Below, piece by piece: positions 14,927 through 24,296 of a DNA stretch of 35,352 nt (positions within the stretch are counted from its first letter, which is position 1; each line of letters begins with the position of its first letter). The notes under the pieces were generated by a model. It searched no databases. It had not been told where the DNA came from and saw only the letters and a list, made by a program, of their open reading frames with translations. The position numbers were made by a program, and so were the translations under genes. This DNA comes from a virus: positions 1 to 35,352 of the IMG/VR virus record IMGVR_UViG_3300045738_000731; one strand, given 5' to 3'.

Positions 14927-17326
14927 TCATCCCGCAGCCATTTGAGCTTCGAGCGCCTCAATGCGGGTCATCGCCTCACCGAGCGCGATCACCGCCTTGG
15001 TGTGGATTACCGAGCTTCGGAGAGACAGGTGTGCACTATCTCCCTCTCCACAGTCCATCACCAGCCCACCCATCCCGGCCTCCCGAACCGTCTGTGCGCC
15101 CCAGCCCAGCAGGACACGGTCGCTGTCCATCGTGTAGTTGACAGCATTTTGGCCCAGCCATTTAACATCGTCCCACTGGCTCCGTGCAGGCGTCATATTG
15201 GACTTCATGCGCTCGTCCGAGATTGTGCCGTAGGTGCCGTCGTGGTTCGCGACATCGCCATCTGAATAAATATAGAGGCGAGCCGCAGAAGTATCAGTAC
15301 AAGACAAGAAGTATTGTGTGTTGCCTTCCGTCGCTCCCCCCGAAAATATAATCCGTTGGCCGAGCGGGGTGGTGTCGTGGGTACAGTCTAAATCCAGCGC
15401 CAATTGGCTCCCTGTGGCTTGAAGCACATCCAGCGAAGTCGTGCTGGACGACTGCCCAATACCGACGTTGCCCGTGAGTACGCTCGTGCCAGAGACACTA
15501 AGACTTCCGAGAGTGCCGACCGAGGTCAGCGACGATGCCGTGACGCCAGAGTTCAGCGTGCCCCCCGTTACCGTACCCGCCGCAGCCGTTACCGTGATCG
15601 CGGCTGTCCCATCGAAGTCCGTGCCGTTGATGGCGCGAGCAGTCGCTAAGGCTGTGGCCGTAGCGGAAAGGGCTACCGCGATGTTCGCTGTACCATCGAA
15701 GCTGGTGCCGCCTATGGTTCTCGCCGTCTGGAGAGCGGTCGCAGTAGCAGCGTTGCCAGTACAGGCGGCGGCAGTCGATACCGTAACCACGCCGCCAGCG
15801 GTCATCGTCGCGTTGCCAGAGAGCGCGAACTCGGCAGCGACATTTGAGGCACTACCGATCCATATCTTCGTGCTCGCGAGCGGTGAGCTTGTGGGGTCGA
15901 TGTAGGCACCAGTGATCGCGGTGCCATTCCAGACACCCGTTCCAATCGTGCCCAGCGTGGTGATCGTGCTCTGGCCCACATAGTCAGATGCAATCGTTAC
16001 TGCGTCAGCAGATACGGTGATCGTCCCACTGGTCCCGATCACGTTCAGCGTGGGTATCGGCCCACTCAGGGATGTACCCGTTAATCCGGCACCGGCAACG
16101 ATGGCCGTGAGGTCACCCGTCGTGGGAGCGGCCCAAGTCGGGACTCCACTCGCCAGCGTCAACACTTCGGTGTCAGAACCGACAGCGAGCTTGGCGAGGG
16201 TGGTCGAGCCGCTGGCATACAGAAGATCGCCAGCGGTATAACTCGCTAGACCCGTACCGCCGTAGCCGACTGCCACGGTAGTGCCATTCCAGACGCCTGT
16301 CGCGACCGTGCCGAGAATCGTGATCGCGGTGGAACTCCCGACATCCAACGCGACGGGATCAGTAGTGCCATCACCGATCAGGATCTCGCCATCGGCCAGG
16401 ACAACCGTAGCCGTCACTGCCCCGGTGCCGCTACCCAAAAGGATGCCGCCATCGGTCAGGCTCGTCGCCCCGGTGCCGCCATAGGCCACTGCAACTGTGG
16501 CACCGTTCCAGGTGCCTGACGCCACGGTACCGACCGTGACCAGCGAACTGTCGCCGGTATACGCGGTCGCACTACTGAGATTGAAGGCCGGTGTCGCGTC
16601 CGAGGCACCCAGCGCGAGGCTCACGCCTCCGTAGCTCACGGTCGAGTTGGCTAGGTAGGCGTTGGCAACAGCAGTGCCCTGCCACACACCTGTCGCGATA
16701 GTGCCAAGCGCAGTTATCTGGGTCTGGGAAGCGTCCACGGCCAACGTACCGCTCGCTCCGGTCAGGCCGGTGCCACCCATCGCGGTCGCTAGATCGGCAA
16801 TCGACTCTTTCTTGGTGCTGCTGTCGTCGGCATCGATGATCGCAATCGAATCGTTGGCGACATTGACCGCAGCGGCTGACAGATCGTTGAAATTCAGTCC
16901 GAGCGTGACATCGGGGCCGGTCCCGTTCGTGACCGTCATCCCGCCATTCGTGGCGTCAGCTACCGAGGTGATGTCACCGACTTCTGGCGTCGTCCAGGCG
17001 AGTGTGCCGGAACCGTCTGCGGCAGACAGCACTTGGTTGGTCGAACCGACCGCTGCCGGCATCGTGAGCGTATAGCTGGTGGTGGTGCCGTGAGCTTGAA
17101 GCGCGACGTACTGACCGCCCGTGGTATCGGCCAACCTGAGATCACCCTGCGCGACCACAGTCAACTGATCGACGGATACAGCCCCCAACGATATCGCGGT
17201 ACCGCTTGAAGCGAACACAGCGTCAATGATGTCTACGACATTCTCGTTGAGTGTCGTGCCCCAGCTATCGGTGGAACCACCAACGGTGGGCTTCGTCATC
17301 CCCAGGTTGGTCGTCGGATTAGCCAT
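14927..17326 (-). CDS. Tail fibre with tandem repeats and C-terminal S74 chaperone domain
   Basis: A 799-aa product. The N terminus (MANPTTNLGMTKPTVGGSTD...WGTTLNENVVDIID) is a common fibre-start motif. Residues about 200-660 contain many short beta repeats of the type TLGTIATGVWNGTAVAVAYG, Thr/Gly/Ala-rich, typical of phage fibre or spike shafts. The C-terminal part (about 690-799) has ISDERMKSNMTPARSQWDDV, AVNYTMDS, LLGWGAQTVREAG and a closing helix EALEAQMAAG, matching the S74 intramolecular chaperone, in which Ser of SDE is the usual autoproteolysis site. The mature fibre would be a trimer that binds the host surface. Confidence 0.85.
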   Translation of the reverse strand: MANPTTNLGMTKPTVGGSTDSWGTTLNENVVDIIDAVFASSGTAISLGAVSVDQLTVVAQGDLRLADTTGGQYVALQAHGTTTSYTLTMPAAVGSTNQVLSAADGSGTLAWTTPEVGDITSVADATNGGMTVTNGTGPDVTLGLNFNDLSAAAVNVANDSIAIIDADDSSTKKESIADLATAMGGTGLTGASGTLAVDASQTQITALGTIATGVWQGTAVANAYLANSTVSYGGVSLALGASDATPAFNLSSATAYTGDSSLVTVGTVASGTWNGATVAVAYGGTGATSLTDGGILLGSGTGAVTATVVLADGEILIGDGTTDPVALDVGSSTAITILGTVATGVWNGTTVAVGYGGTGLASYTAGDLLYASGSTTLAKLAVGSDTEVLTLASGVPTWAAPTTGDLTAIVAGAGLTGTSLSGPIPTLNVIGTSGTITVSADAVTIASDYVGQSTITTLGTIGTGVWNGTAITGAYIDPTSSPLASTKIWIGSASNVAAEFALSGNATMTAGGVVTVSTAAACTGNAATATALQTARTIGGTSFDGTANIAVALSATATALATARAINGTDFDGTAAITVTAAAGTVTGGTLNSGVTASSLTSVGTLGSLSVSGTSVLTGNVGIGQSSSTTSLDVLQATGSQLALDLDCTHDTTPLGQRIIFSGGATEGNTQYFLSCTDTSAARLYIYSDGDVANHDGTYGTISDERMKSNMTPARSQWDDVKWLGQNAVNYTMDSDRVLLGWGAQTVREAGMGGLVMDCGEGDSAHLSLRSSVIHTKAVIALGEAMTRIEALEAQMAAG

Positions 17327-17329
17327 TTT

Positions 17330-17962
17330 TTATCCTAGCACCCTGGATCTCATGCGAAGCGAGGAGCCTGTATGTAATTCGCGCTCGCCCTGTAGGCGCA
17401 GCGCCATTAGGGCCTTGTCCAGGCGGTTCGTCCACATGGGCATCCGCTCGTCGTTTTTGAGGTACGGCTCCGCTTCTACCAGCGTCCCAAACAGATAGAT
17501 ATCGGGATGCGCTGCCAACAACCAATTGCTGGTCGCGGCGTCTGATAGCGCGGCGATCCGCGTGTAGTAGACAATCGAAGACGTATAGGTCGAATCGGGC
17601 GAAGGCACGACCTCGAGTTGGTTGCTGGAGCCACCGATCACCGTGAAATAATACGGTTTGCCGGTCGCGCTCATCGCGGCCCTGCGCTCCGAAATCTCTT
17701 CGGGCGTCATGTACTCGAGCACGATAACCGGCGTGAGATCGAGTACGATCCTGACGATTTCTAGCGTATCAGTGGGCAGTGTCGTGTAGCGGCCCGCGAT
17801 GGAAAACGAGTCGTCTTTGGCGACCATATCAGGCGATCGGATCACGCGATTGAAGTTCGCTTCCGAGAGTTCGATGAACTCGGGGATGCGCGCTGTCAGA
17901 TCGGTGCGGTCGAGCCAATTCGCGGTTGCCGTCTGGAGCTCCGCATAGGTAGTGATCGCCAC
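17330..17962 (-). CDS. Head-tail adaptor protein (SU10-adaptor type)
   Basis: A 210-aa product starting MAITTYAELQTATANWLDRTDL and continuing through a helical bundle (IPEFIELSEANFNRVIRSPDM) into a beta region and C-terminal helices. This matches the small adaptor proteins that attach to the portal in SU10- and related podoviruses. It lies between the capsid region and the fibre, as expected. It contributes to the ring below the portal to which the nozzle binds. One base separates it from the upstream gene. Confidence 0.78.
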   Translation of the reverse strand: MAITTYAELQTATANWLDRTDLTARIPEFIELSEANFNRVIRSPDMVAKDDSFSIAGRYTTLPTDTLEIVRIVLDLTPVIVLEYMTPEEISERRAAMSATGKPYYFTVIGGSSNQLEVVPSPDSTYTSSIVYYTRIAALSDAATSNWLLAAHPDIYLFGTLVEAEPYLKNDERMPMWTNRLDKALMALRLQGERELHTGSSLRMRSRVLG

Positions 17963-18304
17963 CTAAAGTCTCCCCGGCCTCGTTCTGAACGCCCAATTGT
18001 CCTTGTCGTTCAGCCACTTATCGAATGCTTTCTTGTCTTTGAAGTTATTGGTGATTTTCGCCAACTCACACATGATGCCCATGGGTACGCAAGCAGCCCT
18101 TTGCCATGATTCATGTGATGGCCGTAGTGGATTACCCCATCGGGCATTCTCATCGACCTGATTGAAGAGTGCCTTGTTGTGTTCCACGATGGCGGTAACG
18201 TCTTGCTGGGTCTGAAGCCCGATAGCGCCCGTGGCATCATCGTAATGATACCACTGCGTGATACCCGTAGCCGGATCGGAGTCCAGCACTCGTTTCATCG
18301 ACAT
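17963..18304 (-). CDS. Conserved-type virion-module hypothetical protein (113 aa)
   Basis: A 113-aa product with HYDDATGAIGLQTQQDVTAI (about 20-39) and a C-terminal segment KAFDKWLNDKDNWAFRTRPG, a pattern I associate with small conserved proteins encoded just after SU10-type capsid genes. Possibly a head-completion or minor capsid protein; no direct function known. The ATG at 18304 has AGTAGG seven bases upstream. Confidence 0.7.
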   Translation of the reverse strand: MSMKRVLDSDPATGITQWYHYDDATGAIGLQTQQDVTAIVEHNKALFNQVDENARWGNPLRPSHESWQRAACVPMGIMCELAKITNNFKDKKAFDKWLNDKDNWAFRTRPGRL

Positions 18305-18318
18305 GATTGTGCCTACTA

Positions 18319-18340
18319 GGGGGCAGGAGCCGAAGCCCCC
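18319..18340 (-). other. GC-rich hairpin after the capsid gene
   Basis: GGGGGC (18319-18324) pairs with GCCCCC (18335-18340) with a 10-base loop, 16 bases past the capsid stop. No U-tract follows on the transcribed strand. It could stabilise the capsid mRNA or cause partial termination so that capsid protein is made in excess over downstream products. Confidence 0.45.
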
Positions 18341-18355
18341 ACCCCACCAGCAGAA

Positions 18356-19363
18356 CTACGCCGAAGTGATTCCGGCAACGACACCATGAGCGGCTTCGTT
18401 GTTGACTTGAAGCCCCCACTCGATCAACGCCATCCGCTTATCAGCGTCACCCGTCTTCGCCAGCGACTCGATAGTGTAAGGTCGCAGACTCGCGATCTTC
18501 ACCTCATCTGGGTCGATCAAGAACGCCCAGTTGTTCATCAGCGATCCAGCACCTTCGTCGATCACTGATGTGAAGAAACGGTTCGGTACAACGGACAGAT
18601 TACCAAAATCTGACACGTAAATATCTGCCGAGCCAATTATCACTGACGGCTCTGCGCCGTCCACGTTGTACCGGCTGGAAGCGATGCCACTAAAGGCGCT
18701 CACGGAGGTCTTGTTGAAAGGACCGACCATCAATATCGACGGCTCGCCACCATTCTCGTAGCACGACTGCATGGCGCTTTTCAGCATCGTTTCTGTGAAC
18801 GCTACGGGAATGTCGAAAGACTTCCACACCTCGCTCGCGCCTGTCGGAACCGAACCCGAATAGCTGGGCTTGGTCGCGGCGTTTTCAACAACATTCGATT
18901 TCAGCCAGCCTGGGAAGCCGCAGGTGACGCGGGCTGTCGCGGTCGCGCCAACAACCGCTCCAACGCCGTTCAGCAACGCAGCTACTTCGACGTTGCGCTT
19001 GAGTTCCTTCGCAGCTTTCGCCGCCTGATAGCCGACTTCAGAGGCGCGGCCAGCCTTGTTCACCCTCTGCTCGGTGGCGCTGAGAATAAAGTCAGTCATA
19101 TTTATCTGACAATAGTTTCCGAGCCGAACGGTTGGTGTGACTGCCGTGAATGACGACAGATCCTGGCCTTCAACGACCGGCGTACCGCTGGCGGTCGCGA
19201 GTGAATCCGTCTGCCATTCGAAGTATGTGTTGTCTGCGTCCCTGCTACCTATATTGCTCTGGAAAGGCGTCGAAGTCGGGCTGATATCAGAGATCAGATC
19301 GCTGAGATCCTCCCGAATGCCTTTCGCATCGTAGGTAGTGAACGTGTCGGTAATTACCGCCAT
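18356..19363 (-). CDS. Major capsid protein (SU10-type, HK97 fold)
   Basis: The 335-aa product starts MAVITDTFTTYDAKGIREDL and continues LSDLISDISPTSTPFQSNIG, matching the SU10-type major capsid family (a compact HK97-fold branch). Other features: YFEWQTDSLA (about 46-55), a long helix containing QRVNKAGRASEVGYQAAKAA (about 118-137), and a C-terminal beta region with WAFLIDPDEVKIASLRPYTI. No N-terminal delta domain or protease is fused; a separate scaffold precedes it. Ribosome site GGAG is eight bases before the ATG. Highly expressed in virions of this type. Confidence 0.9.
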   Translation of the reverse strand: MAVITDTFTTYDAKGIREDLSDLISDISPTSTPFQSNIGSRDADNTYFEWQTDSLATASGTPVVEGQDLSSFTAVTPTVRLGNYCQINMTDFILSATEQRVNKAGRASEVGYQAAKAAKELKRNVEVAALLNGVGAVVGATATARVTCGFPGWLKSNVVENAATKPSYSGSVPTGASEVWKSFDIPVAFTETMLKSAMQSCYENGGEPSILMVGPFNKTSVSAFSGIASSRYNVDGAEPSVIIGSADIYVSDFGNLSVVPNRFFTSVIDEGAGSLMNNWAFLIDPDEVKIASLRPYTIESLAKTGDADKRMALIEWGLQVNNEAAHGVVAGITSA

Positions 19364-19377
19364 GGCTATATCTCCAG

Positions 19378-20388
19378 TTATTCCGTAAGGATATCAGCAA
19401 ACAAAGCCGCTGCGTCATCGACTTTACCAGTCTCTTTCAGCTTGGCTCTCTTCGCTTTCATCCCACGGTTGCGTGTTCGGCGGGATGTTTCCTTGTTGCC
19501 GCCTTTCACACTGCCGATGATTTTCGATTTGGCCTCAGTGATCTTGTCGCCGTTCGTGAGTTCGTTATAGCGCATCGCATCGCGTAGTACAACCACGGCC
19601 CGCCAATCGTAAAGACGATTGAGCTCGGTGTCACTAAACCCGACTCCTTTACCGTACTCGAACAACTTGCGCTGCTCATTGGCTTGGGTATCACCATCCG
19701 ACCATTCTGGAATTTTCTCGAGGATTTTACCTCGCTCAACGACCAAATGCGCTTGCAGCTTCTGATCGTTCTCATGCTGCATGAGTTGCTGCATCCGGCC
19801 CTGCTCGGCCATCACGGCCTGGATCTCAGAGCCACGTTGACGCTCGAGCTCTTTCAATTTCAGCCACTGGACGGGGTCGTCGCGTTCAAGCGCGTCCCAA
19901 TCCAGATTCGCCGGCGCGTTGGCCTGTTCCATCTGTCCTCGAAGTTGTTGCAGCACCTCCTGGTACTGCTGATACGTCTGGCGCATAGCCGCCTCCTGGG
20001 CGGGTACATTCTGGAATTGTTCCTCCAGTGTTTTCCGCTCCTGGGCAAGCTCTTGCTGCCGGTGTGTGTATGTCGCCTTGCGCTGGTATCCGCTAATGAG
20101 TTCGTCAAGCGGAACCTCTGATGTCTCGCCGTCAATCGTGACGGCATACAGAGGCGCATCGCTATCCGAGAATTCATCCGGTTCGACAGCTTCCGGCTCA
20201 TCCACCACCGAGTCATCGGCTAACTCGGCATCCTGTTGTGCTACATCCGAAGAATCCGTCGAGGGTAGCTCTTCCTTGGAAGAATCCTCTTCGGGTAGCT
20301 CCTCGGATCCGGTAAGCACCTGGGCAAACACATCTTCGATCTCGCCCATGGAGCGTGGGCCAGTTTGTTTCGTACCGGCTTCGCTCAT
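19378..20388 (-). CDS. Head scaffolding protein
   Basis: A 336-aa product starting at the ATG at 20388 that overlaps the previous stop (TGATG), with AGGAAGG five bases upstream. It is acidic at the N terminus (Glu/Asp/Ser-rich, residues 25-80), has a VTIDGETSEVPLDELISGYQ motif (about 83-102), a long coiled coil with Gln-rich stretches (about 105-220), and a basic C-terminal end (GNKETSRRTRNRGMKAKRAK) of the type that binds capsid protein. Position between portal and capsid and the composition are typical of podoviral scaffolds, which are removed or recycled during maturation. Confidence 0.83.
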   Translation of the reverse strand: MSEAGTKQTGPRSMGEIEDVFAQVLTGSEELPEEDSSKEELPSTDSSDVAQQDAELADDSVVDEPEAVEPDEFSDSDAPLYAVTIDGETSEVPLDELISGYQRKATYTHRQQELAQERKTLEEQFQNVPAQEAAMRQTYQQYQEVLQQLRGQMEQANAPANLDWDALERDDPVQWLKLKELERQRGSEIQAVMAEQGRMQQLMQHENDQKLQAHLVVERGKILEKIPEWSDGDTQANEQRKLFEYGKGVGFSDTELNRLYDWRAVVVLRDAMRYNELTNGDKITEAKSKIIGSVKGGNKETSRRTRNRGMKAKRAKLKETGKVDDAAALFADILTE

Positions 20389-20645
20389 CACTTCCTTCCT
20401 TTCTTGGTTTTATTGCGTGACTGCTCCATCGTCCAATCAGTAATCAGAGTCCGCAGTCCGCGCAACATCTCGTCCAGTCCGCGATTCGCGGCACTCAGAG
20501 CCTCACGCTCCTCGACTGCCCCCGGCTCACTCAGCGTCCACTGTATGACGTATCCCTCCCGGGTGCGCTCGATCATCTCGAGAAAAACTGAATCCTCGAG
20601 AATCTCCTTGGCACGGCGTCCTTTCTGTTCGCGGGTCAGGTCCAT
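20388..20645 (-). CDS. Small helical protein between portal and scaffold (85 aa)
   Basis: An 85-aa product from the ATG at 20645 overlapping the portal stop (TGATG), with GGAAGG six bases upstream. It is charged and helical (LTREQKGRRAKEILEDSVFL; LDEMLRGLRTLITDWTMEQS) with a basic C terminus. Similar small proteins appear at this position in podoviruses with long portals, but their function is not established. It may assist portal or scaffold assembly. Confidence 0.72.
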   Translation of the reverse strand: MDLTREQKGRRAKEILEDSVFLEMIERTREGYVIQWTLSEPGAVEEREALSAANRGLDEMLRGLRTLITDWTMEQSRNKTKKGRK

Positions 20646-22711
20646 CACAGCCCTTCCTGGAGACTCGCCTTGAGGAGCTCAAGATCGACATCGTTCTGGA
20701 ATTTCTCTTCAGCCTGGAACTCTCGTATAGCGAGGTCGCCAGCTATCCTGGCACTCTCACGCTCATCGAGCTGCTGCTGTTTCATCGCCGCGAGTTGAAG
20801 TTTCTGTTGCTCGATCTGTGCCCGGGCCTGGATATCGGCCATCTGCGCCTGGAGCAGCATCTCCTCAGGCGTCGGTTTTGGCGGCTCCTGCGAAGGAGGC
20901 GGCTCATAGTCGAGAGGAATCGGCTTGAAGAACTGGGAGGAGTCTTGAAACCCGCTCACTTCGAGCATCTTGGCGAGCGTGTTACGGAACTGGCCGAGCC
21001 CAACCAGCGGATTGCCTGGTCCGAGCTTCTCGAGAATCTCTTTCTGCTGCAAGGCCACCTGGGCCAGCACCCCGAGCCGTTCGTCCGCCATACCGTGGCC
21101 GAGTCCTACATTCACTGTACAGTCCATGTTCGAGTCCCACACCCGGGGATCGATCGGCACCCACTCCTCGCGCAATCTAACCATCCGCTCTTTGTCCTGA
21201 TGCGTGATAACGAGTTTGAGGATCCCCTTACACATTCGCTTGAATCCATCAGCGAACATCCGCGCCATGAGTTCGAGACGCTGTTCCGCGCCACGCACTG
21301 TGGCGGTTACCGCTGCCTTGGTGGTCGATTGCAATACATCGGGATCGAGCCCCTGTGATGCCGCCGTTTGGCCGGTACGCGCTTCCTTCATCGCGTCCAG
21401 GTATTGCAACATCGGGAACGCCTCTTTGCCGAGGAACGGCACATCAAGCTGCTGCACCATACCAGGCTGACGCATCCGGATGATACTACCGACCTCTGGG
21501 TTCATCACATCGTCCATATCGACCATACCCTCGACTACGCCGGTCCTCGGGTAGAGTGCAAACGAAAGGCTGTCGAGTATCCCACGCAGTACCGCGCTTT
21601 TCACGCGCTGAATGTCCTTCGTCTGATCGGCCAGATCGGAGCCAAAAAAGATGTGCGGCTCGGGATCAGAGTTGAACATCGCGAACGGGATGTCGGTGGC
21701 CGGCTCGTTGTTGACGACCTCGTAGTTGTCGCCCACGGTGCAAACGCGGCGAAGCTCGGCTATGTCGTCTCCGTCATAGTCAATGTAGCACCACGCCTCA
21801 ACGTACAAAATCCGACGCCGCTCATATGCCGATACCGGGCCCTGCATATCCGGACTCGATGTCCTGGCCCAATACTCATCGTTATCGATGAACGCAATCT
21901 GATCCGACAGATGCTCTTCCAGCATCTCGCGATCATAGCCGAGCGCGACCAGTGAGCTCATGGTCGCCATCGTGCGATGCCCTACCACCATAGCATCGTC
22001 GAGCGATGTAGCCGCTGCATCCACAAAGAACTCCTCGGGAGGCATCGTTTCGATCCGGACCTTGTTACGTTTCCTGGAACGTCTGATCTCGACATCGTAA
22101 ACTTGCGGGGCCGGCTGGCCTTGCGCCTCCATCTGCGCGAGTTGCTCAGGCGGCACCCCGGGCGCTGGACGCCCCTCGACACTAATGGCCTCGACGCCCT
22201 CTTCTTGCAGGATCAGCCCAAGCGCACCCTCGTCCAGCCCCTCGAACTTATGAGTCTGGACCTCGATTGAGTCGTCCCACCACCATTTTACGAAACCACC
22301 ACGATTGACTAATGCATCTTTGAAAACGCTATAGAAAATCTCAAGGCCGTTATTGTCTACAGTTAGCAGGAAATTAACATAGTCGGTGGCCTGTTCGGCC
22401 ATCGCGACGTCGTTGGCGGTGCGGGGGGAGAACTCGACGGCCTTCTCGGAACCGAAAAAGACGCGCATCATGGAAGGCAACACGGCCTGTACAGAATCCC
22501 GTACATCGCGGCTCACCACCTGGCTCCTGCCATCCACTTCATTACCGAACGGGTCGCCACGATAGTACCGAGTCGATTCTGCCCTGATCGGGCTGATCTC
22601 GTCGTCTATGTATTGAATCGCGTCAGCGATATAGGAGCGAACCACAGATTGCAGTTCGCCGTCGCTCATCCCTACGCCGGCCTGGGTTTCGGCCTGATCT
22701 ATGTACGCCAA
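20645..22711 (-). CDS. Portal protein
   Basis: The 688-aa product matches the long podoviral portal family: N-terminal helix SYIADAIQYIDDEISPIRAE, YYRGDPFGNEVDGRSQVVSR (about 49-68), VQAVLPSMMRVFFGS and an internal wing region with Pro-rich loops. The C-terminal barrel is Gln-rich (about 600-650). It forms the dodecameric ring at the unique vertex through which DNA enters. The start at 22711 is a TTG with GGAG nine bases upstream; an ATG 14 codons later is the alternative. It follows the large terminase after 157 non-coding bases. Confidence 0.9.
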   Translation of the reverse strand: MAYIDQAETQAGVGMSDGELQSVVRSYIADAIQYIDDEISPIRAESTRYYRGDPFGNEVDGRSQVVSRDVRDSVQAVLPSMMRVFFGSEKAVEFSPRTANDVAMAEQATDYVNFLLTVDNNGLEIFYSVFKDALVNRGGFVKWWWDDSIEVQTHKFEGLDEGALGLILQEEGVEAISVEGRPAPGVPPEQLAQMEAQGQPAPQVYDVEIRRSRKRNKVRIETMPPEEFFVDAAATSLDDAMVVGHRTMATMSSLVALGYDREMLEEHLSDQIAFIDNDEYWARTSSPDMQGPVSAYERRRILYVEAWCYIDYDGDDIAELRRVCTVGDNYEVVNNEPATDIPFAMFNSDPEPHIFFGSDLADQTKDIQRVKSAVLRGILDSLSFALYPRTGVVEGMVDMDDVMNPEVGSIIRMRQPGMVQQLDVPFLGKEAFPMLQYLDAMKEARTGQTAASQGLDPDVLQSTTKAAVTATVRGAEQRLELMARMFADGFKRMCKGILKLVITHQDKERMVRLREEWVPIDPRVWDSNMDCTVNVGLGHGMADERLGVLAQVALQQKEILEKLGPGNPLVGLGQFRNTLAKMLEVSGFQDSSQFFKPIPLDYEPPPSQEPPKPTPEEMLLQAQMADIQARAQIEQQKLQLAAMKQQQLDERESARIAGDLAIREFQAEEKFQNDVDLELLKASLQEGL

Positions 22712-22868
22712 CAGCTACTTCTCCATCCCCCGCCCGTCCCCAACATACCTGAGTCATGTTAAAAAAACCAGAAGGGCTAAGGGCACCGTTCGCTCCTGGG
22801 CAGGGAGAAAATCAACCATTTGGTTATTTAAGCTGGCCCGTGGACACCATTCCACCGGGCCAAGCCCC
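22712..22868. other. Terminase-portal intergenic segment with hairpins
   Basis: This 157-base gap holds a stable hairpin (GGCCCGTGGA at 22835-22844 pairing with TCCACCGGGCC at 22851-22861, one bulge) just past the terminase stop. It also has a small dyad AACCATTTGGTT at 22814-22825, and a run of seven A (T on the transcribed strand) near 22761. They may form an mRNA processing or attenuation site that separates terminase from the structural genes. No gene is seen. Confidence 0.4.
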
Positions 22869-24296
22869 TTAGACCACTCCAGCCAAATTCCGCTTGATCT
22901 TGCCTAAACGCCTACCCGCTCGGCCACCCATCGCGGTCCCGGCATCGGACGCGAACGTCAAAACAAAGGCATCAGCCGAGTCGGGTGACGCGACACCGCG
23001 CTTCTTGAGTTCGCCCTTACTCTCGATCTTCACCCTGCCACTCGATGTGTAGGTGTAGCGCACGGTTGCGAGTTCGGATTTCAGCACCGGATCCCTCGGC
23101 AACCTAACATCTCGACCTTCGAGCCAACTCTTGGCCTTATACCAGAGCTCACTGCGAAGGTTTAGATATTGCGTCCCCATCGCGGGGCTCTCGGCAACAT
23201 TGATGCCGTAAGCCGGGAGCTCGAGTTCACGCAGCCGATCGACCACGCCGGCACCCAACCCGATAGCGTCCACGAATATCTCAGTTGGTTTTTCATTCGT
23301 AGAATCGTATTCAGCCTTAATCGCGCCCGTCAACTGCATGGTGTCCAAATTGCGCCACAGGCGTATCGGCTCGGTGACCGCGTTGCCTTTGCGCTTACAT
23401 AGCGCGGACGAGTCCATACCGAACCGTGCGACATCGACGCCCCATATCGTGGGCCCGAACATCGTCGGTTCAACGTCACGGCTGATCGCCTCGGTGACGA
23501 GTTCCTGCGGAATCACGGTATCGTCGTCGCCACGCGGGAACTCGCCCAGCACGCGCACTCTGAAGACGTTCGATTCCTCGCCGTAACGTAACCGACATTC
23601 TTCGATGTATTCCTTCGATACGCGGCCAGTATCGATGCAGCTTACATGGAACGTAGTCCAGGTGTCGGCCAGCTTGTGGAATGTGTCGTAGAAGTAACCA
23701 CTCGAGCGGACGGGGTTGCCGGCCAGCACCATTGAGGCGTTGAGCGCCGACATCGAACCGCCAGCCGATTCGTAGACCTGTTCCGGCACACCGCTCGCCT
23801 CGTCGCAGATCAGCAACACATTGTCGGCGTGTACGCCCTGGAGCGCGTCGGGCTGTTCGGCCCTGGATGTCTTGGCGCTGATGAAGTTGCGTTCCGGATC
23901 TGCGACGAGCTCGATGCGGTCGGCCTTCACGTTGAACATACCCCGAAAATCTGGCGCACTCTGCTTCAGCCACGCCTTCGTTTCGGGCAACAGCGCGTCC
24001 TGTAGCTGGGCCGAGGTGGGCGCCGTGAGTATCACCTTCGCGTGGTGATGAGTCCCGATCCACCAGAGCGCGAGCCAACTCAGGCAACTCGTCTTGCCTA
24101 CACCGTGCCCTGATCTGATGCTGACCCCGCGATCACCCCGGGCGACCGCCTCGAGAACCTCCGACTGCCAGGGATCCGGCTCGACGCGGAGGATGCAGCT
24201 TACGAAGGAGGTGGGCTGCGTTCGCATCCCGCGCAGCGGTAGCTCATAGAAATCGGGGCTCACAACCCCACCATTCCTACTGGTGTCATAAGACAC
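22869..24296 (-). CDS. terL: Terminase large subunit
   Basis: The 475-aa product carries the packaging motor signatures. The ATPase has Walker A RSGHGVGKTS (residues 61-70) and Walker B LLICDEASG (about 161-169, D165 and E166). The nuclease domain has IWGVDVARFGMDSSA (D288), EIFVDAIGLGAG (D343) and SPDSADAFVLTFA near the C terminus. It pumps DNA into the prohead and cuts it. The GTG at 24296 lies within the palindromic operator at 24278-24297 and has no ribosome site; a GTG at 24263 (SPDFYEL...) is an equally plausible start and would leave the operator upstream. The small subunit is about 5 kb upstream. Confidence 0.93.
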   Translation of the reverse strand: MSYDTSRNGGVVSPDFYELPLRGMRTQPTSFVSCILRVEPDPWQSEVLEAVARGDRGVSIRSGHGVGKTSCLSWLALWWIGTHHHAKVILTAPTSAQLQDALLPETKAWLKQSAPDFRGMFNVKADRIELVADPERNFISAKTSRAEQPDALQGVHADNVLLICDEASGVPEQVYESAGGSMSALNASMVLAGNPVRSSGYFYDTFHKLADTWTTFHVSCIDTGRVSKEYIEECRLRYGEESNVFRVRVLGEFPRGDDDTVIPQELVTEAISRDVEPTMFGPTIWGVDVARFGMDSSALCKRKGNAVTEPIRLWRNLDTMQLTGAIKAEYDSTNEKPTEIFVDAIGLGAGVVDRLRELELPAYGINVAESPAMGTQYLNLRSELWYKAKSWLEGRDVRLPRDPVLKSELATVRYTYTSSGRVKIESKGELKKRGVASPDSADAFVLTFASDAGTAMGGRAGRRLGKIKRNLAGVV

